Source: Planctomycetota bacterium (GTDB taxonomy: Bacteria > Planctomycetota > UBA1135 > GCA-002748355). From it: a stretch of 64,000 bases of DNA. The position numbers and the translations under genes are program-made. The stretch lies in assembly GCA_020638795.1 (NCBI GenBank), contig JACKHW010000002.1, forward strand, positions 496,001 through 560,000, given 5' to 3'. Below the pieces are notes generated by a model. That model ran no database searches and was not told the origin of the DNA. It worked only from the letters and a program-made list of their open reading frames with translations. The stretch's first letter is position 1. Each line of letters begins with the position of its first letter. Below, piece by piece: positions 26,634 through 36,456 of this stretch.

Positions 26634-27905
26634 TCAGCGCAGGATCAGCGACGCGGTATTCGAGAACGTCGCCGCACCGGTCTTGATGTCCACGACGAGC
26701 GACTGCAGTGCGAGTGTCCCGCGCAGGTTGCTGTCGTTGGGCACGCGAAAGCTCATCACGGCATCGCCATCGAGCGTCGTGTGCGGCATCGGCGGCAGGA
26801 CGACGAGGCTCGCGAGATCGAGGCCGAGCAGGCCGGCGTAGTCGTTGACCTTGATGCCGGTCGCGGTCTTCGTCGCGACGAGGATGATCGAAGCGAGCAA
26901 CTTGTTCGGGTTGTATCCAACGACACGTAGGTCCGCGGTACCACCGAGCGGCTCGTCGTCACCGACCATCCACGCACACTCCGAGTGCATGACGTGGAAG
27001 CGCGGGAGGATGTCGTGACCGAAGTAGAGGAAGCCTCCGGCAGGTGCCCCGCCTGGCTGCCAATCGGGTCGCTGCATGAGGATCAACGCGGGCGTCGCCG
27101 GGTCGAGATCGGCGGCCCAACAGGGATCGGCGTCCCCCGTGCCGGTTACGGTGTGGGGCGCCACTTCCTCGGAGAGGAAGAGCCCTTCGGCATCGCCGTC
27201 GCCACCGAGGAGCGGGGTCGGTCGTAGTGGCTTGGCACCGGCCTGCACCGGAAGGGACACCACGACGGGCTGCCCGACGAGCTTCGGCGCCGCGATGGTG
27301 AGGTCGATCTCGTGCATCAGGATGCGCGCGCGATCAGTGTAGAAGCACTGCATCTTGCCGCCGTGCGGGGCGAGCGCGGGCATGACGTCCCGCAGTGATC
27401 CGAAGCCCGAGACCTGCACCGGACTGCCGAACGGATCGCCGACCTTCGCGCGCGTCGCGACGAAGACTCCGGTCGCCGGTCGATCGAAGATCGCCCACAG
27501 GCCCGACGGATCGATAGTCAGATTCCGCTCGTCGGCGCTCGAGTTGAGCGCCTTCGCTTCGGTTGACGCCACGAACCAACTGTCCTGCGGATAGGGAGCG
27601 AACGTCCCCATCACGATCCCTGTAGAGCTACCGTCACCTCCGAAGTACGCCGGCAACCCAGCTACGGAGAGACACGTGGTCCACTGACCGTCCTTGTTGT
27701 TGCTCAGCTTCTGGTGGAAGACCTGCTGGATGTCGTTCCCCGGCACCGAGTTGAACGAGTTGACGAGGATCCACGAAGGCTGCGGCGCTCGCGAGAAACC
27801 AGGGACGGAACCTTGAGCCGCGACTGCGCTCGTGAGGCATGCGGTCAGTACGGCTGCGCCGCGAACGCGACGAAGGGTCGAAGAAGGGATCGTTGGCTTC
27901 GGCAT
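26634..27905 (-). CDS. Secreted protein with shared C-terminal module, unknown function
   Basis: A 423-residue protein from ATG 27905 with a signal peptide (GAAVLTACLTSAVAAQG). The middle part (residues about 60-300) contains beta-rich segments such as ERNLTIDPSGLWAIFDRP, LRDVMPALAPHGGKMQCFY and GFLYFGHDILPRFHVMHSE, which could form a propeller of the kind that reads out tables, but I recognise no family. The ending follows the shared module pattern (SIILVATKTATGIKVN, then FRVPNDSNLRGTLALQSLVVD). It is the middle of three secreted-protein genes on this strand. Confidence 0.7.
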   Translation of the reverse strand: MPKPTIPSSTLRRVRGAAVLTACLTSAVAAQGSVPGFSRAPQPSWILVNSFNSVPGNDIQQVFHQKLSNNKDGQWTTCLSVAGLPAYFGGDGSSTGIVMGTFAPYPQDSWFVASTEAKALNSSADERNLTIDPSGLWAIFDRPATGVFVATRAKVGDPFGSPVQVSGFGSLRDVMPALAPHGGKMQCFYTDRARILMHEIDLTIAAPKLVGQPVVVSLPVQAGAKPLRPTPLLGGDGDAEGLFLSEEVAPHTVTGTGDADPCWAADLDPATPALILMQRPDWQPGGAPAGGFLYFGHDILPRFHVMHSECAWMVGDDEPLGGTADLRVVGYNPNKLLASIILVATKTATGIKVNDYAGLLGLDLASLVVLPPMPHTTLDGDAVMSFRVPNDSNLRGTLALQSLVVDIKTGAATFSNTASLILR

Positions 27906-27991
27906 GATGATGTTCGTGGATTCCGTGGGGCTTCCGAGACGCGCGCACACGCGATGTTCTCATAGGACGCACATCGCGGCGTGCGCGTTCC

Positions 27992-29170
27992 TCATTGAAT
28001 CGTGTACTCGATGACGGGTCCCGTTCCGGCAGCGCCGAGCGTGCCGGTTGCCGCGGTGTGTGAGCCTGCTCCAGTCGCGTACAGACCGCGCATCCCGAAC
28101 TCCACACCCGTGCCGAGCCACGTCGGGACCTGGCTCGCCATCCAGTTGGTGGCCGACAGCTTGAGGTTGTGCACGTCCCAGTTGGCTTCTTGTCCGTAGA
28201 TCTTGATGCCGATGAACGCGGCGTTGAACGGAACCATGAAGAGCACAGCGCCGTGATGGCTCGCATGCTCGGGCCACGAAACGTAGCCGAGGTCATCGGA
28301 CACGCCGACCGAGTAGTGGAACGCGCGCGTCTCATCGATCCAGAACGTACCGCAATCGAAGTCGATGCCCTTGGCCGCGAGCCCTGTCGAGAGCACGAGC
28401 AGGCCCTGGCTGTGGTGCATGGCGTTGTCGCGCTCGGCCCAGAAGCTCAGCATGTCCATGTTGTTGTGGACCATGAGCTCGAGGTGCTGCGTGTAGGTGA
28501 TCGCGGGCTTCCAGGGGTTGGGCGAGAAACAACGCGAAGCGTTCGACAGCGCAGCCGTGTCGCGCGTACTTTGGATCGCGTCGACGTGCACCGAGAACCC
28601 ATGACCATGCATCTGGTCGTAGAGCGTGTTGGTGTAGTGCTCGAGGTCGTAGCAGAGCGAGCCCTTCACGGAGCTGTACACGAACGGCTTGTCGAGCGGG
28701 ATCACGAAGTTGAAGTTCTCGGGGAAGCTGCCCGCGAAGTCGCGTGTGCCGAAGATCAGCGTCTGGCGCTTGAGGACTTCGACGGAGTCGTTGCCGATCG
28801 CGTCGGCGAACGTGGTCGTGAGCGCACCAGACGTGAGCCTCGCATGCGAGAGCGACATGCGCAGTTCGACCTGGAAGGCCTGCGTGCGTTCGCCTGGGTT
28901 GACGATGCCGTCACGACGGAACGCGAGGTGCGTGATCGTTCCGCTCGCTGCCGCCGGTAGATCGCTCACGAGCATGTAGCGGAACGCGTGATCGGCGACG
29001 TTGGCGCTCGAGTTGGTGGCCCACGGTGCGCCTAGCGTCGCATCGCTCGCGGCGAGCGTGCCTTCGGCGGTGGCAGCTTGGGCAGGGAAGACGACTTTGC
29101 GCTGGGCTGGCAGGATTGAGGCGCCGAGCAGGGCAGTGGCGCAGGTGAGTGCAAAGCGGCGAGTGATCAT
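27992..29170 (-). CDS. Secreted protein with shared C-terminal module, unknown function
   Basis: A 392-residue protein from ATG 29170 (MITRRFALTCATALLGASILPAQ, given here as signal peptide; cleavage probably after LPA). The N-terminal domain has DHAFRYMLVSDLP, then THLAFRRDGIVN, VELRMSLSHARL and PLDKPFVYSSVKGSLCYD. The same layout occurs in the protein at 33177-34244. The module-like region (GLLVLSTGLAAKGIDFDCGTFW, in part, and FMVPFNAAFIGIKIYGQ) is followed by about 45 Gly/Ala/Thr-rich residues. Export is likely; the role is unknown. Confidence 0.7.
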   Translation of the reverse strand: MITRRFALTCATALLGASILPAQRKVVFPAQAATAEGTLAASDATLGAPWATNSSANVADHAFRYMLVSDLPAAASGTITHLAFRRDGIVNPGERTQAFQVELRMSLSHARLTSGALTTTFADAIGNDSVEVLKRQTLIFGTRDFAGSFPENFNFVIPLDKPFVYSSVKGSLCYDLEHYTNTLYDQMHGHGFSVHVDAIQSTRDTAALSNASRCFSPNPWKPAITYTQHLELMVHNNMDMLSFWAERDNAMHHSQGLLVLSTGLAAKGIDFDCGTFWIDETRAFHYSVGVSDDLGYVSWPEHASHHGAVLFMVPFNAAFIGIKIYGQEANWDVHNLKLSATNWMASQVPTWLGTGVEFGMRGLYATGAGSHTAATGTLGAAGTGPVIEYTIQ

Positions 29171-29680
29171 GAGCCTCGATGATTCGGAAACCGAGTCGTG
29201 TTCGTGATGGGATGAAGGGCTGCGCATGGTTCAGGCCCAGAGCAGCAGAATCTCGTTCCAGTCTACCCGCTCCGATGGCGCGGATCCGTGCGCGCCACCG
29301 TGCCGCGCTGTCGCGGCTTCAGGTTTGTCCTGCGCGTTCGGACGGTCTTCGGTGGGACGGGAAGGCGACAGTGCGAACGCGTCATGGAACGATGATCGGA
29401 ACGACGTTGGTCGCCATCATGCTCCCTTGGTCCACCTGCAGCATCGACGACGAACGACTGAGAGGTCGCATTGCCAACACTGATGCAGAGCACGAAACAT
29501 GCGATGCAGGCGAATCTCGCAGCGATCATGAGAATCGTCCTCGGGCTCGAGGTGGTCCCCTGAGAATCCGGCATGGAACTCGGCTCGCGTCCTTCCGATG
29601 ACGACGCCTGTTTGTCGCGGTGATGCAGTCCGCAGGGCGTCGGGGTTCCATTCACCTGCCGACACCTGGACAATGAACTC
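29171..29680. other. 510-base gap between divergent genes
   Basis: This stretch separates the start of a secreted-protein gene on the minus strand from icmF on the plus strand, so promoters for both are expected here. No clear -35/-10 pair stands out in the GC-rich sequence. The only coding-like item is a possible short secreted peptide on the minus strand (29263-29529), listed separately. Confidence 0.5.
29263..29529 (-). CDS. Possible short secreted peptide or gene relic
   Basis: From ATG 29529, with a GAGGA element upstream, the frame encodes 88 residues that begin with a convincing signal peptide (MIAARFACIACFVLCISVG, then NATSQSF). After VVDAAGG the sequence becomes Arg-rich and non-descript, as expected for a wrong frame. 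It may be a small secreted protein or the 5' remnant of a paralogue of the neighbouring secreted-protein gene, whose start (MITRRFALTCATALLG) looks similar. Confidence 0.3.
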   Translation of the reverse strand: MIAARFACIACFVLCISVGNATSQSFVVDAAGGPREHDGDQRRSDHRSMTRSHCRLPVPPKTVRTRRTNLKPRQRGTVARTDPRHRSG

Positions 29681-32600
29681 ATGTCCAGTCAGCTCGCAGC
29701 GCCGGAGGGCGCGACATCGGCCGTCTCGCAGGGTCGCCGGTATCGCTTCGTCTCCGCGACGTCCCTCTTCGATGGCCACGATGCGTCGATCAACATCTTC
29801 CGGCGCATCCTCCAGGCGTCGGGAGCCGAGGTCATCCACCTCGGACACAACCGATCGGCGCGTGAAGTCGTCGAAGCCGCGATCCAGGAGGACGTGCATG
29901 GGCTCGCGCTGACGTCCTATCAGGGCGGGCACAACGAATACTTTCGCTACATCCGTGACCTCCTCGTCGAGAACGGCTGTGGCCACGTGCGGATCTTCGG
30001 CGGCGGTGGTGGGGTCATCCTTCCCGAAGAGATCGAAGCGTTGATGGAGTACGGCATCACGCGGATCTACTCGCCCGACGACGGCCGGGCGATGGGCCTG
30101 CAGGGCATGATCGACGACATGCTGTCGGCCTGTGACTTCGAGGTCGGCGGCGTCGATGGGCTCGACGCGAGTGAGCTCGATTGGCGTGCGCACCGGAACG
30201 TGGCTCGTTGGATCTCGGCGGCCGAGAATTCTCCTGATGAATTCGCCGTGATGCTCCCGCAGCTGCGCGCGCGAGCGGAGGCATCATCGGCGCCGGTGCT
30301 CGGGATCACAGGCACCGGTGGCAGCGGCAAGTCGAGTTTCGTCGACGAAGTCGTGCGACGCTTCTTGCTCGACTTCCCCGAGCGTTCGGTCGCGGTGATC
30401 TCGGTCGACCCGTCCAAGCGCAAGACCGGTGGCGCATTGCTCGGCGATCGCATTCGCATGAACTCGATCGAAGCGCCGCGTGTCTACATGCGCAGCCTCG
30501 CGACGCGGCAGTCCAACCTCGCGCTGTCGCCGCACGTCGACGATGCGATCGCCGTCTGCAAGGCAGCGGGCTTCGATCTCGTCATCCTCGAGACGTCCGG
30601 CATCGGTCAGTCCGACACCGAGATCACCGAGCACGCGGATTGCTCGCTCTACGTCATGACGGCCGAGTACGGAGCCGCGACGCAGCTCGAGAAGATCGAC
30701 ATGCTCGACTTCGCCGACCTCGTCGTGCTCAACAAGTTCGACAAGCGTGGCGCGCAGGATGCGTTGCGGGACGTGCGCAAGCAATACCAGCGCAATCATC
30801 AGCGCTTCGAAGCCGATGTCGACTCGATGCCGGTCTACGGCACGATCGCGAGTCAGTTCAACGATCCGGGAACCAACCGCGCGTACAAGGCGCTGATGGC
30901 TCTACTCGACAGCAAGAGTTCGTCGAGCTTCGAGTCGACGATGGACCTCGCGCTGGCGGACAGTGACAAGGTCTACGTCGTGCCACCGCAGCGTTCGCGC
31001 TACCTCGCCGAGATCGCCGAGGACAATCGTCGTCACCGTGAATGGGCCGAAGAACAAGCGAAGGTCGCGGGCGAACTCCAGAAGATCGAAGCCGCGATCT
31101 CGGCACTCGCTTCGCGCGACAAGGATGCGTCCGACCTGATCGGCCTGCGCGACGAGTTGCGCCGGACGCTCGATGGGCACAACGCCAAGCTGCTCGAAGA
31201 CTGGGACGACCTCGTCACGCGCTATCGCGAGCCCGAAGCGAAGTACGAAGTGCGCGGTCGCGAGATTCGGGTGCCGCAGTACACCGAGTCGCTCTCGCAC
31301 ATCATGGTTCCCAAGGTCGCGATGCCGCGCTACGAGAGCCACGAGGATCGCTTGCGCTGGCTGCTCCAGGAGAACGTGCCGGGCGAGTTCCCCTACACCG
31401 CAGGCGTGTTTCCATTCAAGCGCACGGGCGAAGATCCGACGCGCATGTTCGCGGGCGAAGGTGGCCCCGAGGCGACCAATCGGCGCTTCCACTACGTGTC
31501 GCTCGGCATGCCGGCCAAGCGCCTGTCGACCGCGTTCGACTCGGTGACGCTCTATGGCGAGGACCCTGCCGAGCGCCCCGACGTGTATGGCAAGATCGGC
31601 AACGCGGGGGTCTCGATCGCGACGCTCGACGACGCGAAGAAGCTCTATTCCGGCTTCGATCTCGCGGACCCGATGACGTCGGTGTCGATGACGATCAACG
31701 GTCCGGCGCCGATGCTCCTCGGCTTCTTCCTCAACGCCGCGGTCGATCAGCAGTGCGAGCGCTACATCCGCGAGAACGGGCTCACGGGCGATGTCGAAGC
31801 CAAGATCGACGCGATCTACCGCGACAAGGGCCTCGAGCGTCCGCGCTATCAAGGTGCGCTTCCCGAAGGCAACGACGGGCTCGGCCTGATGCTGCTCGGC
31901 GTCACCGGCGAGGACGTGCTACCGAAGGATCGCTACGAGTCGATTCGTGACGTGACGCTCCAGAAGGTGCGCGGCACTGTGCAGGCCGACATCCTCAAAG
32001 AGGACCAGGCGCAGAACACCTGCATCTTCTCGACCGAGTTCGCGCTGCGCCTGATGGGCGACGTGCAGGAGTGGTTCATCGAGAAGAACGTGCGCAACTT
32101 CTACTCCGTGTCGATCTCGGGCTATCACATCGCCGAGGCCGGAGCCAATCCGATCACGCAGCTCGCGTTCACGCTCGCCAACGGTTTCACATACGTCGAG
32201 TATTACCTCGCTCGCGGGATGGACGTCGACGAGTTCGGGCCCAATCTTTCCTTCTTCTTCTCCAACGGGATCGATCCCGAGTACGCGGTCATCGGGCGTG
32301 TCGCACGGCGCATCTGGGCCAAGGCGATGCGATCCAAGTACGGTGCGAGCGAGCGCGCACAGAAGCTCAAGTACCACATCCAGACGAGCGGGCGGTCGCT
32401 GCACGCGCAGGAGATCCAGTTCAACGACATTCGCACGACGTTGCAGGCGCTCTACGCGATCTACGACAACTGCCAATCGCTGCACACCAACGCGTACGAC
32501 GAAGCGATCACGACACCGACCGAGGAGTCGGTCCGGCGCGCGATGGCGATCCAACTGATCATCAACCGCGAACTCGGCCTCGCGAAGAACGAGAACCCGC

Positions 32601-33070
32601 TCCAAGGCGCGTTCATCATCGACGAACTCACCGACCTCGTCGAAGAAGCGGTGCTCAGCGAGTTCGAGCGCATCAGCGAGCGCGGCGGCGTCCTCGGCGC
32701 GATGGAGACGATGTACCAGCGCAGCAAGATCCAAGAGGAGTCGCTCTACTACGAGACCCTCAAGGCGAGTGGCGCACTGCCGATCATCGGCGTCAACACG
32801 TTCCTGTCGAGCGAGGGCTCACCGTTCGTGCGTCCGGAAGAAGTGCGCCGCAGTTCTGAGGACGAGAAGCGCTACCAGATCTCCGCGTGCCGCGCCGTGA
32901 GCGAGCGCAATCAAGAGCGCGGCCCCGAGGCCCTCGCGCGTCTCGAGCGCGCGGCGACGTCGCGCGCGAATCTCTTCGCCGAGCTCATGGAAGCGTGCAA
33001 GGTCTGCACGCTCGGGGAAATCTCGTCGGCGCTCTATCGCGTCGGTGGGCAGTATCGCCGCAGCATGTGA
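29681..33070 (+). CDS. icmF: Fused isobutyryl-CoA mutase (B12-binding, G-protein chaperone and mutase domains)
   Basis: A 1129-residue adenosylcobalamin enzyme that interconverts isobutyryl-CoA and n-butyryl-CoA. Domain order is that of IcmF: cobalamin-binding domain (residues about 20-150, with SLFDGHDASINIF and LTSYQGGHNEYF); MeaI-type GTPase (P-loop GTGGSGKSS near residue 212, IVL-ETSGIGQSDTEI switch region, VVLNKFDKRG specificity motif); a linker; and the mutase barrel from about residue 560 (YTAGVFPFKRTGEDPTRMF, FHYVSLGMPAKRLSTAFD). The GVFPFKR segment is the IcmF form, not that of methylmalonyl-CoA mutase. Length is near the usual 1090-1100. The gene stands alone, with secreted-protein genes on both sides. 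Confidence 0.95.
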   Translation: MSSQLAAPEGATSAVSQGRRYRFVSATSLFDGHDASINIFRRILQASGAEVIHLGHNRSAREVVEAAIQEDVHGLALTSYQGGHNEYFRYIRDLLVENGCGHVRIFGGGGGVILPEEIEALMEYGITRIYSPDDGRAMGLQGMIDDMLSACDFEVGGVDGLDASELDWRAHRNVARWISAAENSPDEFAVMLPQLRARAEASSAPVLGITGTGGSGKSSFVDEVVRRFLLDFPERSVAVISVDPSKRKTGGALLGDRIRMNSIEAPRVYMRSLATRQSNLALSPHVDDAIAVCKAAGFDLVILETSGIGQSDTEITEHADCSLYVMTAEYGAATQLEKIDMLDFADLVVLNKFDKRGAQDALRDVRKQYQRNHQRFEADVDSMPVYGTIASQFNDPGTNRAYKALMALLDSKSSSSFESTMDLALADSDKVYVVPPQRSRYLAEIAEDNRRHREWAEEQAKVAGELQKIEAAISALASRDKDASDLIGLRDELRRTLDGHNAKLLEDWDDLVTRYREPEAKYEVRGREIRVPQYTESLSHIMVPKVAMPRYESHEDRLRWLLQENVPGEFPYTAGVFPFKRTGEDPTRMFAGEGGPEATNRRFHYVSLGMPAKRLSTAFDSVTLYGEDPAERPDVYGKIGNAGVSIATLDDAKKLYSGFDLADPMTSVSMTINGPAPMLLGFFLNAAVDQQCERYIRENGLTGDVEAKIDAIYRDKGLERPRYQGALPEGNDGLGLMLLGVTGEDVLPKDRYESIRDVTLQKVRGTVQADILKEDQAQNTCIFSTEFALRLMGDVQEWFIEKNVRNFYSVSISGYHIAEAGANPITQLAFTLANGFTYVEYYLARGMDVDEFGPNLSFFFSNGIDPEYAVIGRVARRIWAKAMRSKYGASERAQKLKYHIQTSGRSLHAQEIQFNDIRTTLQALYAIYDNCQSLHTNAYDEAITTPTEESVRRAMAIQLIINRELGLAKNENPLQGAFIIDELTDLVEEAVLSEFERISERGGVLGAMETMYQRSKIQEESLYYETLKASGALPIIGVNTFLSSEGSPFVRPEEVRRSSEDEKRYQISACRAVSERNQERGPEALARLERAATSRANLFAELMEACKVCTLGEISSALYRVGGQYRRSM

Positions 33071-33098
33071 TCGTGGGCGCTGCTCAGGACGCGAACAG

Positions 33099-33123
33099 GG
33101 CGCCACGCACGTAGCGTGACGCC
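33099..33123 (+). terminator. Terminator-like hairpin after icmF
   Basis: GGCGCCACGC (33099-33108) pairs with GCGTGACGCC (33114-33123) with one mismatch around the loop ACGTA, followed by TTGTCGTGGTGTT. It lies 29 bases after the icmF stop and before the convergent stop at 33177. Confidence 0.45.
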
Positions 33124-33176
33124 TTGTCGTGGTGTTCATCCATGCGCGTTCGAGTCGAATCGCGCACGTCGATCGC

Positions 33177-34244
33177 TCACTGGAAGCGCGTGATGATGCC
33201 GCCGTACCACGGGCCGCTCGTCGTGGTCGAGCTCGTGGCCGTCGTCTTGTAGTGGTAGAAGCGCGTCACCTGCGTCGGGACGGGGTCCGCCGGGACCGTG
33301 ATCTTGCGACCGGCCGACAGCGCGAACGGCAGGCCTGCCTGGCCGAGGTCGACGCCGACGTACTGGAAGTAGAGGTCGTTGCCGATGACGGACGGAACGT
33401 ACGGGAGGTTGTCGATGTAGCCGCTACCGACGCGACCCGTGGCATCCGAAACACCGAGCGGGATGTTGATCAGCGGCAGCGCGTGCAGCTTGGTGCAGAG
33501 GCCCGGAACCGTGAGATTCTGATCCATGCCATCGATCCACATGAATGCGGGCGAGTTCGCCGGCATGTTGTAGAGCGAGTAGTAGATACGGAACTTCGTG
33601 AGGTGGTTGTAGAACGTCACGTACGTCGAGATCGCGCTCGTCATGCCGGTCGCGGTGCAGTTCGTGCCGACAGCCGTGCCGCTCGTCGAGCTGTAACCAG
33701 ACGACGTGCCGACGTACTGGAAGTCGAACGAGTAGTCGGTCGTCACCGTGTTGCCGGAGTAGATGACTTCCCAGACGAACGGGTCCGAACCCGTGTAGAC
33801 GAACGGCGCGTCGAACTTGACGACGGTCGTCCACGGTGCGGGCGCCGAGGTGGGCGGCGCCGAGATGTCGACGACGCTCAGCGTGCGGGGCTTGACGACC
33901 TGGACCTTCGAGCCGGTCTTGTAGTTCTTTTCGAGGTCGGTGACCTGAAGGGTCGCCCAATCGGCGAGGCCCATGTTCATTTCCCAGTTGGACATCGTGC
34001 GGGCGGTCCAGGTCGAACCGGTCGACGATGTGCCGTCACGGCGCCACGCGACTTCGTTCATGACCTTGGCGCCGGCGCCGACGTGGCTGCGGTCGATGCC
34101 CTGCCAGCGCATCTCGTACTTCGAGAAGAGCATGTAGTTGTGGCTGGAAGTGCCTTCTGTCGAGACATAGCCCTTGGGCGACGTGATCTGGGCGGAGGCG
34201 ACGCTGGCGAGGAGCGCCGTCGAGAGGCAGATACGAGTCAACAT
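33177..34244 (-). CDS. Secreted protein with shared C-terminal module, unknown function
   Basis: A 355-residue protein with a clean signal peptide (MLTRICLSTALLASVASAQ). It follows the layout of the protein at 27992-29170: HNYMLFSKYEMRWQGID, then NEVAWRRDGTSS, a WEMNMGLADW strand, FDAPFVYTGSDPFVWEVIY and a Cys-containing Ser/Thr-rich loop. The module-like region is present (FMWIDGMDQNLTVPGLCTKL, then DATGRVGSGYIDNLP and IGNDLYFQYVGVD), followed by about 50 further residues. Only a few Cys residues are present. Probably exported and perhaps surface-located. Confidence 0.72.
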   Translation of the reverse strand: MLTRICLSTALLASVASAQITSPKGYVSTEGTSSHNYMLFSKYEMRWQGIDRSHVGAGAKVMNEVAWRRDGTSSTGSTWTARTMSNWEMNMGLADWATLQVTDLEKNYKTGSKVQVVKPRTLSVVDISAPPTSAPAPWTTVVKFDAPFVYTGSDPFVWEVIYSGNTVTTDYSFDFQYVGTSSGYSSTSGTAVGTNCTATGMTSAISTYVTFYNHLTKFRIYYSLYNMPANSPAFMWIDGMDQNLTVPGLCTKLHALPLINIPLGVSDATGRVGSGYIDNLPYVPSVIGNDLYFQYVGVDLGQAGLPFALSAGRKITVPADPVPTQVTRFYHYKTTATSSTTTSGPWYGGIITRFQ

Positions 34245-34422
34245 GTTGATGTCGGTTCTCTTGGGGTTTGGCTCAGAAATCGCGACCGCGCGGGAACGAA
34301 TGCGCGACGCGGGCTCGGGGTTTTCTTTCCCGAACCGTTCGGCAGTCTAACGAATAGCGGAAGTCTGCATGGAGCAGACCTGTCTCGGTTCCGCGGCGCG
34401 ATGTCGCGATTCGGTCTGGCGC

Positions 34423-36405
34423 CTACTTCGAAAGGTCGATGTCGATGAACGAGTTGGCCATCGGAACCTGCCGTGTGATCGTGGTTCCGTCGACCTGCCG
34501 GGCGAACGCCTCGAATCGTGGCGTGATCGCGTTCGTGACGTGGATCGAGAACTTGCCATCGCCATCGAGTGCCATTCTGGGCACGGGAAGCCCGAAGTAG
34601 CGCCAGACTCGCATCCTGTACTGCTGGCCGGGGACCGCGATCTGCTCGATTTCGAGAGCGTCGGCAATCGTCGCGCCCGACAGCATGTAGTTGGTGGACC
34701 AACGACCGATGACGGGATCGTTCGTCGATGACGTCAGCCCTGATGGGCGCAGGCAGCGCAGGGCCTCGGTCGTCGCTGCGGTCAAGCGGCCGGTGAAACA
34801 TCGCTCGGGATCGGGGCGTAGCTCGATCGTCCGGTCCACATCCGTCGTTCCGCTCTGGACCATCAGGGCCTTGGGCGTCGTCAGCAGCATCGAATAGACG
34901 TATGCCTCGGGTACGAGGAAGGTGACACGCCCACGACGATCCACTCGAGTGCGCACCGGCCAGTTGGGGCCTTCTTGAGTGCGCTCTCCGATCTGGAGCA
35001 CTCCATCTTTCGGTGGGCGACCGTCGATGCCTCGACACTGCATGTGCAGCGCGATCAATGAGTCCGCGCGAATGGTCCCGAGATCGACGGCTTCGTCGAG
35101 CCTCCGTGCATGTTGGTATGCGAGGATCACCTCGGAGGCGATCGGAGACCCGTCTCGCTCCAACGCACGACGCTGTGCTTCAGTCGGGATCCACGTCACG
35201 CGAAAACCGTCCTTCGTCCCGCGGCCCGGAATCTCGAAACGCCCGTCTGCATCGCAGGGAACGATGCGAGGAGCGCAAGCGCATTGGCCGCCTCCCTTGG
35301 CGCCGTAGAGCGAGTTGTAGACGAGGAGACGGGCGCTCGATGCCGGGCGTGCCGCGCCGAGCATCAGACGACCGCGCGCGACCGTCGCCTCCTGTAGCTC
35401 GAAGTCGACGCAGCGCACACCGTCCTCGACGACGGTGCCTCCTGCGACGGTGAGGTTCTCGAATGCGTCCGCCGCGTCCTCTCCGGACACGACGATCGCC
35501 GCGTCCGCGAGAGTGTTTCCATAGAACACGCCGGGCGTTTGGAGTTTTTGGACGTCACCGGGATCCGCAAACGCGAGTTCGAGTTCGAAGACGCCGTTCT
35601 CGTCGAGCTTGCCCATGTCGACGAGTGGCAATCGTGACGGATTGCGCCCGAAGAAGACGTGCGCACCCACGCACGGTTCGCCTGCTTTCTTGCCGCCGGC
35701 ATGCTTCGCACGAATGCGCAGCTTCTTGGGTGGTGCGACCGCGATTCGGATCGGAGTCGTAACGTCGCTCGAGTCGTCCGGTTGGACGTGAGCCGTGAAG
35801 ACGGGGCGTCCGTTCGCGTCGTCGATCTCGACCCATCCACGTTCGCCGGGCAAGTGCGGGAACGTCGCAGTGCCGTCCTCGGCGACCTCGAGCGGGACGC
35901 GGTAGACCGTCTCGGGTACGGGGTCGACGACGTGGATCTCGAGCGGTCCTCGGGCCTTCCACACGGCGAGGCCTTCGAATCGGACATGGGCGACGCGCTT
36001 GGGGTCGTCGTGCATCTCGAGGCGAATCGACTTGGGACCACGGACTCCGTCGATCACGTCAGTGACGCGAAACGCTTTCGTGTCGCCGACCGTTGCCCAG
36101 ATGGAATAGTCGCGATTTTGGAGCACCGAAGCGCGGAAGCGTCCGTCGTCGTCCGACCGCACGGGGACGATGTCGAGCGCTCCGCTATCGAGAACGGTCG
36201 ACAATGGTCTGGAAACGAGGACCACGCGCGCGTCCGCCACCGGTGTTCCCGAAGTGGATGAGACCACACCGGAAATGCGCGTGCGTCGCTCGTCTGCACC
36301 GAGTTCGTTCTGCGGGCTGCGTGCCGCGATTACGTGCACGGCAGTGACGAGTGCTGCGACCGCGACGAGGGATGCGCGGGCCGGCCTTGCGAACCTGGAA
36401 ACCAC
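34423..36405 (-). CDS. Secreted protein with carboxypeptidase-regulatory-like domain
   Basis: A 660-residue protein starting at GTG 36405, with a signal segment (ASLVAVAALVTAVHVIAA). Residues about 43-115 form a carboxypeptidase-regulatory-like beta-sandwich (ISGVVSSTSGTPVADARVVLV, RSDDDGRFRASVL). Several similar immunoglobulin-like strands follow, each with a DxDGRF or DENGVFELEL turn (PCDADGRFEIPGRG, RVDRRGRVTFLVPE). A Cys-rich spot (QCACAPRIVPC) lies near residue 385. No catalytic motif is present, so a structural or adhesive surface role is the likely guess. Confidence 0.75.
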   Translation of the reverse strand: MVSRFARPARASLVAVAALVTAVHVIAARSPQNELGADERRTRISGVVSSTSGTPVADARVVLVSRPLSTVLDSGALDIVPVRSDDDGRFRASVLQNRDYSIWATVGDTKAFRVTDVIDGVRGPKSIRLEMHDDPKRVAHVRFEGLAVWKARGPLEIHVVDPVPETVYRVPLEVAEDGTATFPHLPGERGWVEIDDANGRPVFTAHVQPDDSSDVTTPIRIAVAPPKKLRIRAKHAGGKKAGEPCVGAHVFFGRNPSRLPLVDMGKLDENGVFELELAFADPGDVQKLQTPGVFYGNTLADAAIVVSGEDAADAFENLTVAGGTVVEDGVRCVDFELQEATVARGRLMLGAARPASSARLLVYNSLYGAKGGGQCACAPRIVPCDADGRFEIPGRGTKDGFRVTWIPTEAQRRALERDGSPIASEVILAYQHARRLDEAVDLGTIRADSLIALHMQCRGIDGRPPKDGVLQIGERTQEGPNWPVRTRVDRRGRVTFLVPEAYVYSMLLTTPKALMVQSGTTDVDRTIELRPDPERCFTGRLTAATTEALRCLRPSGLTSSTNDPVIGRWSTNYMLSGATIADALEIEQIAVPGQQYRMRVWRYFGLPVPRMALDGDGKFSIHVTNAITPRFEAFARQVDGTTITRQVPMANSFIDIDLSK

Positions 36406-36456
36406 AATGCGTGTTGTACCCGATTTCGCGTGGGTGCCGGTGCCCGACGTCGTCGT

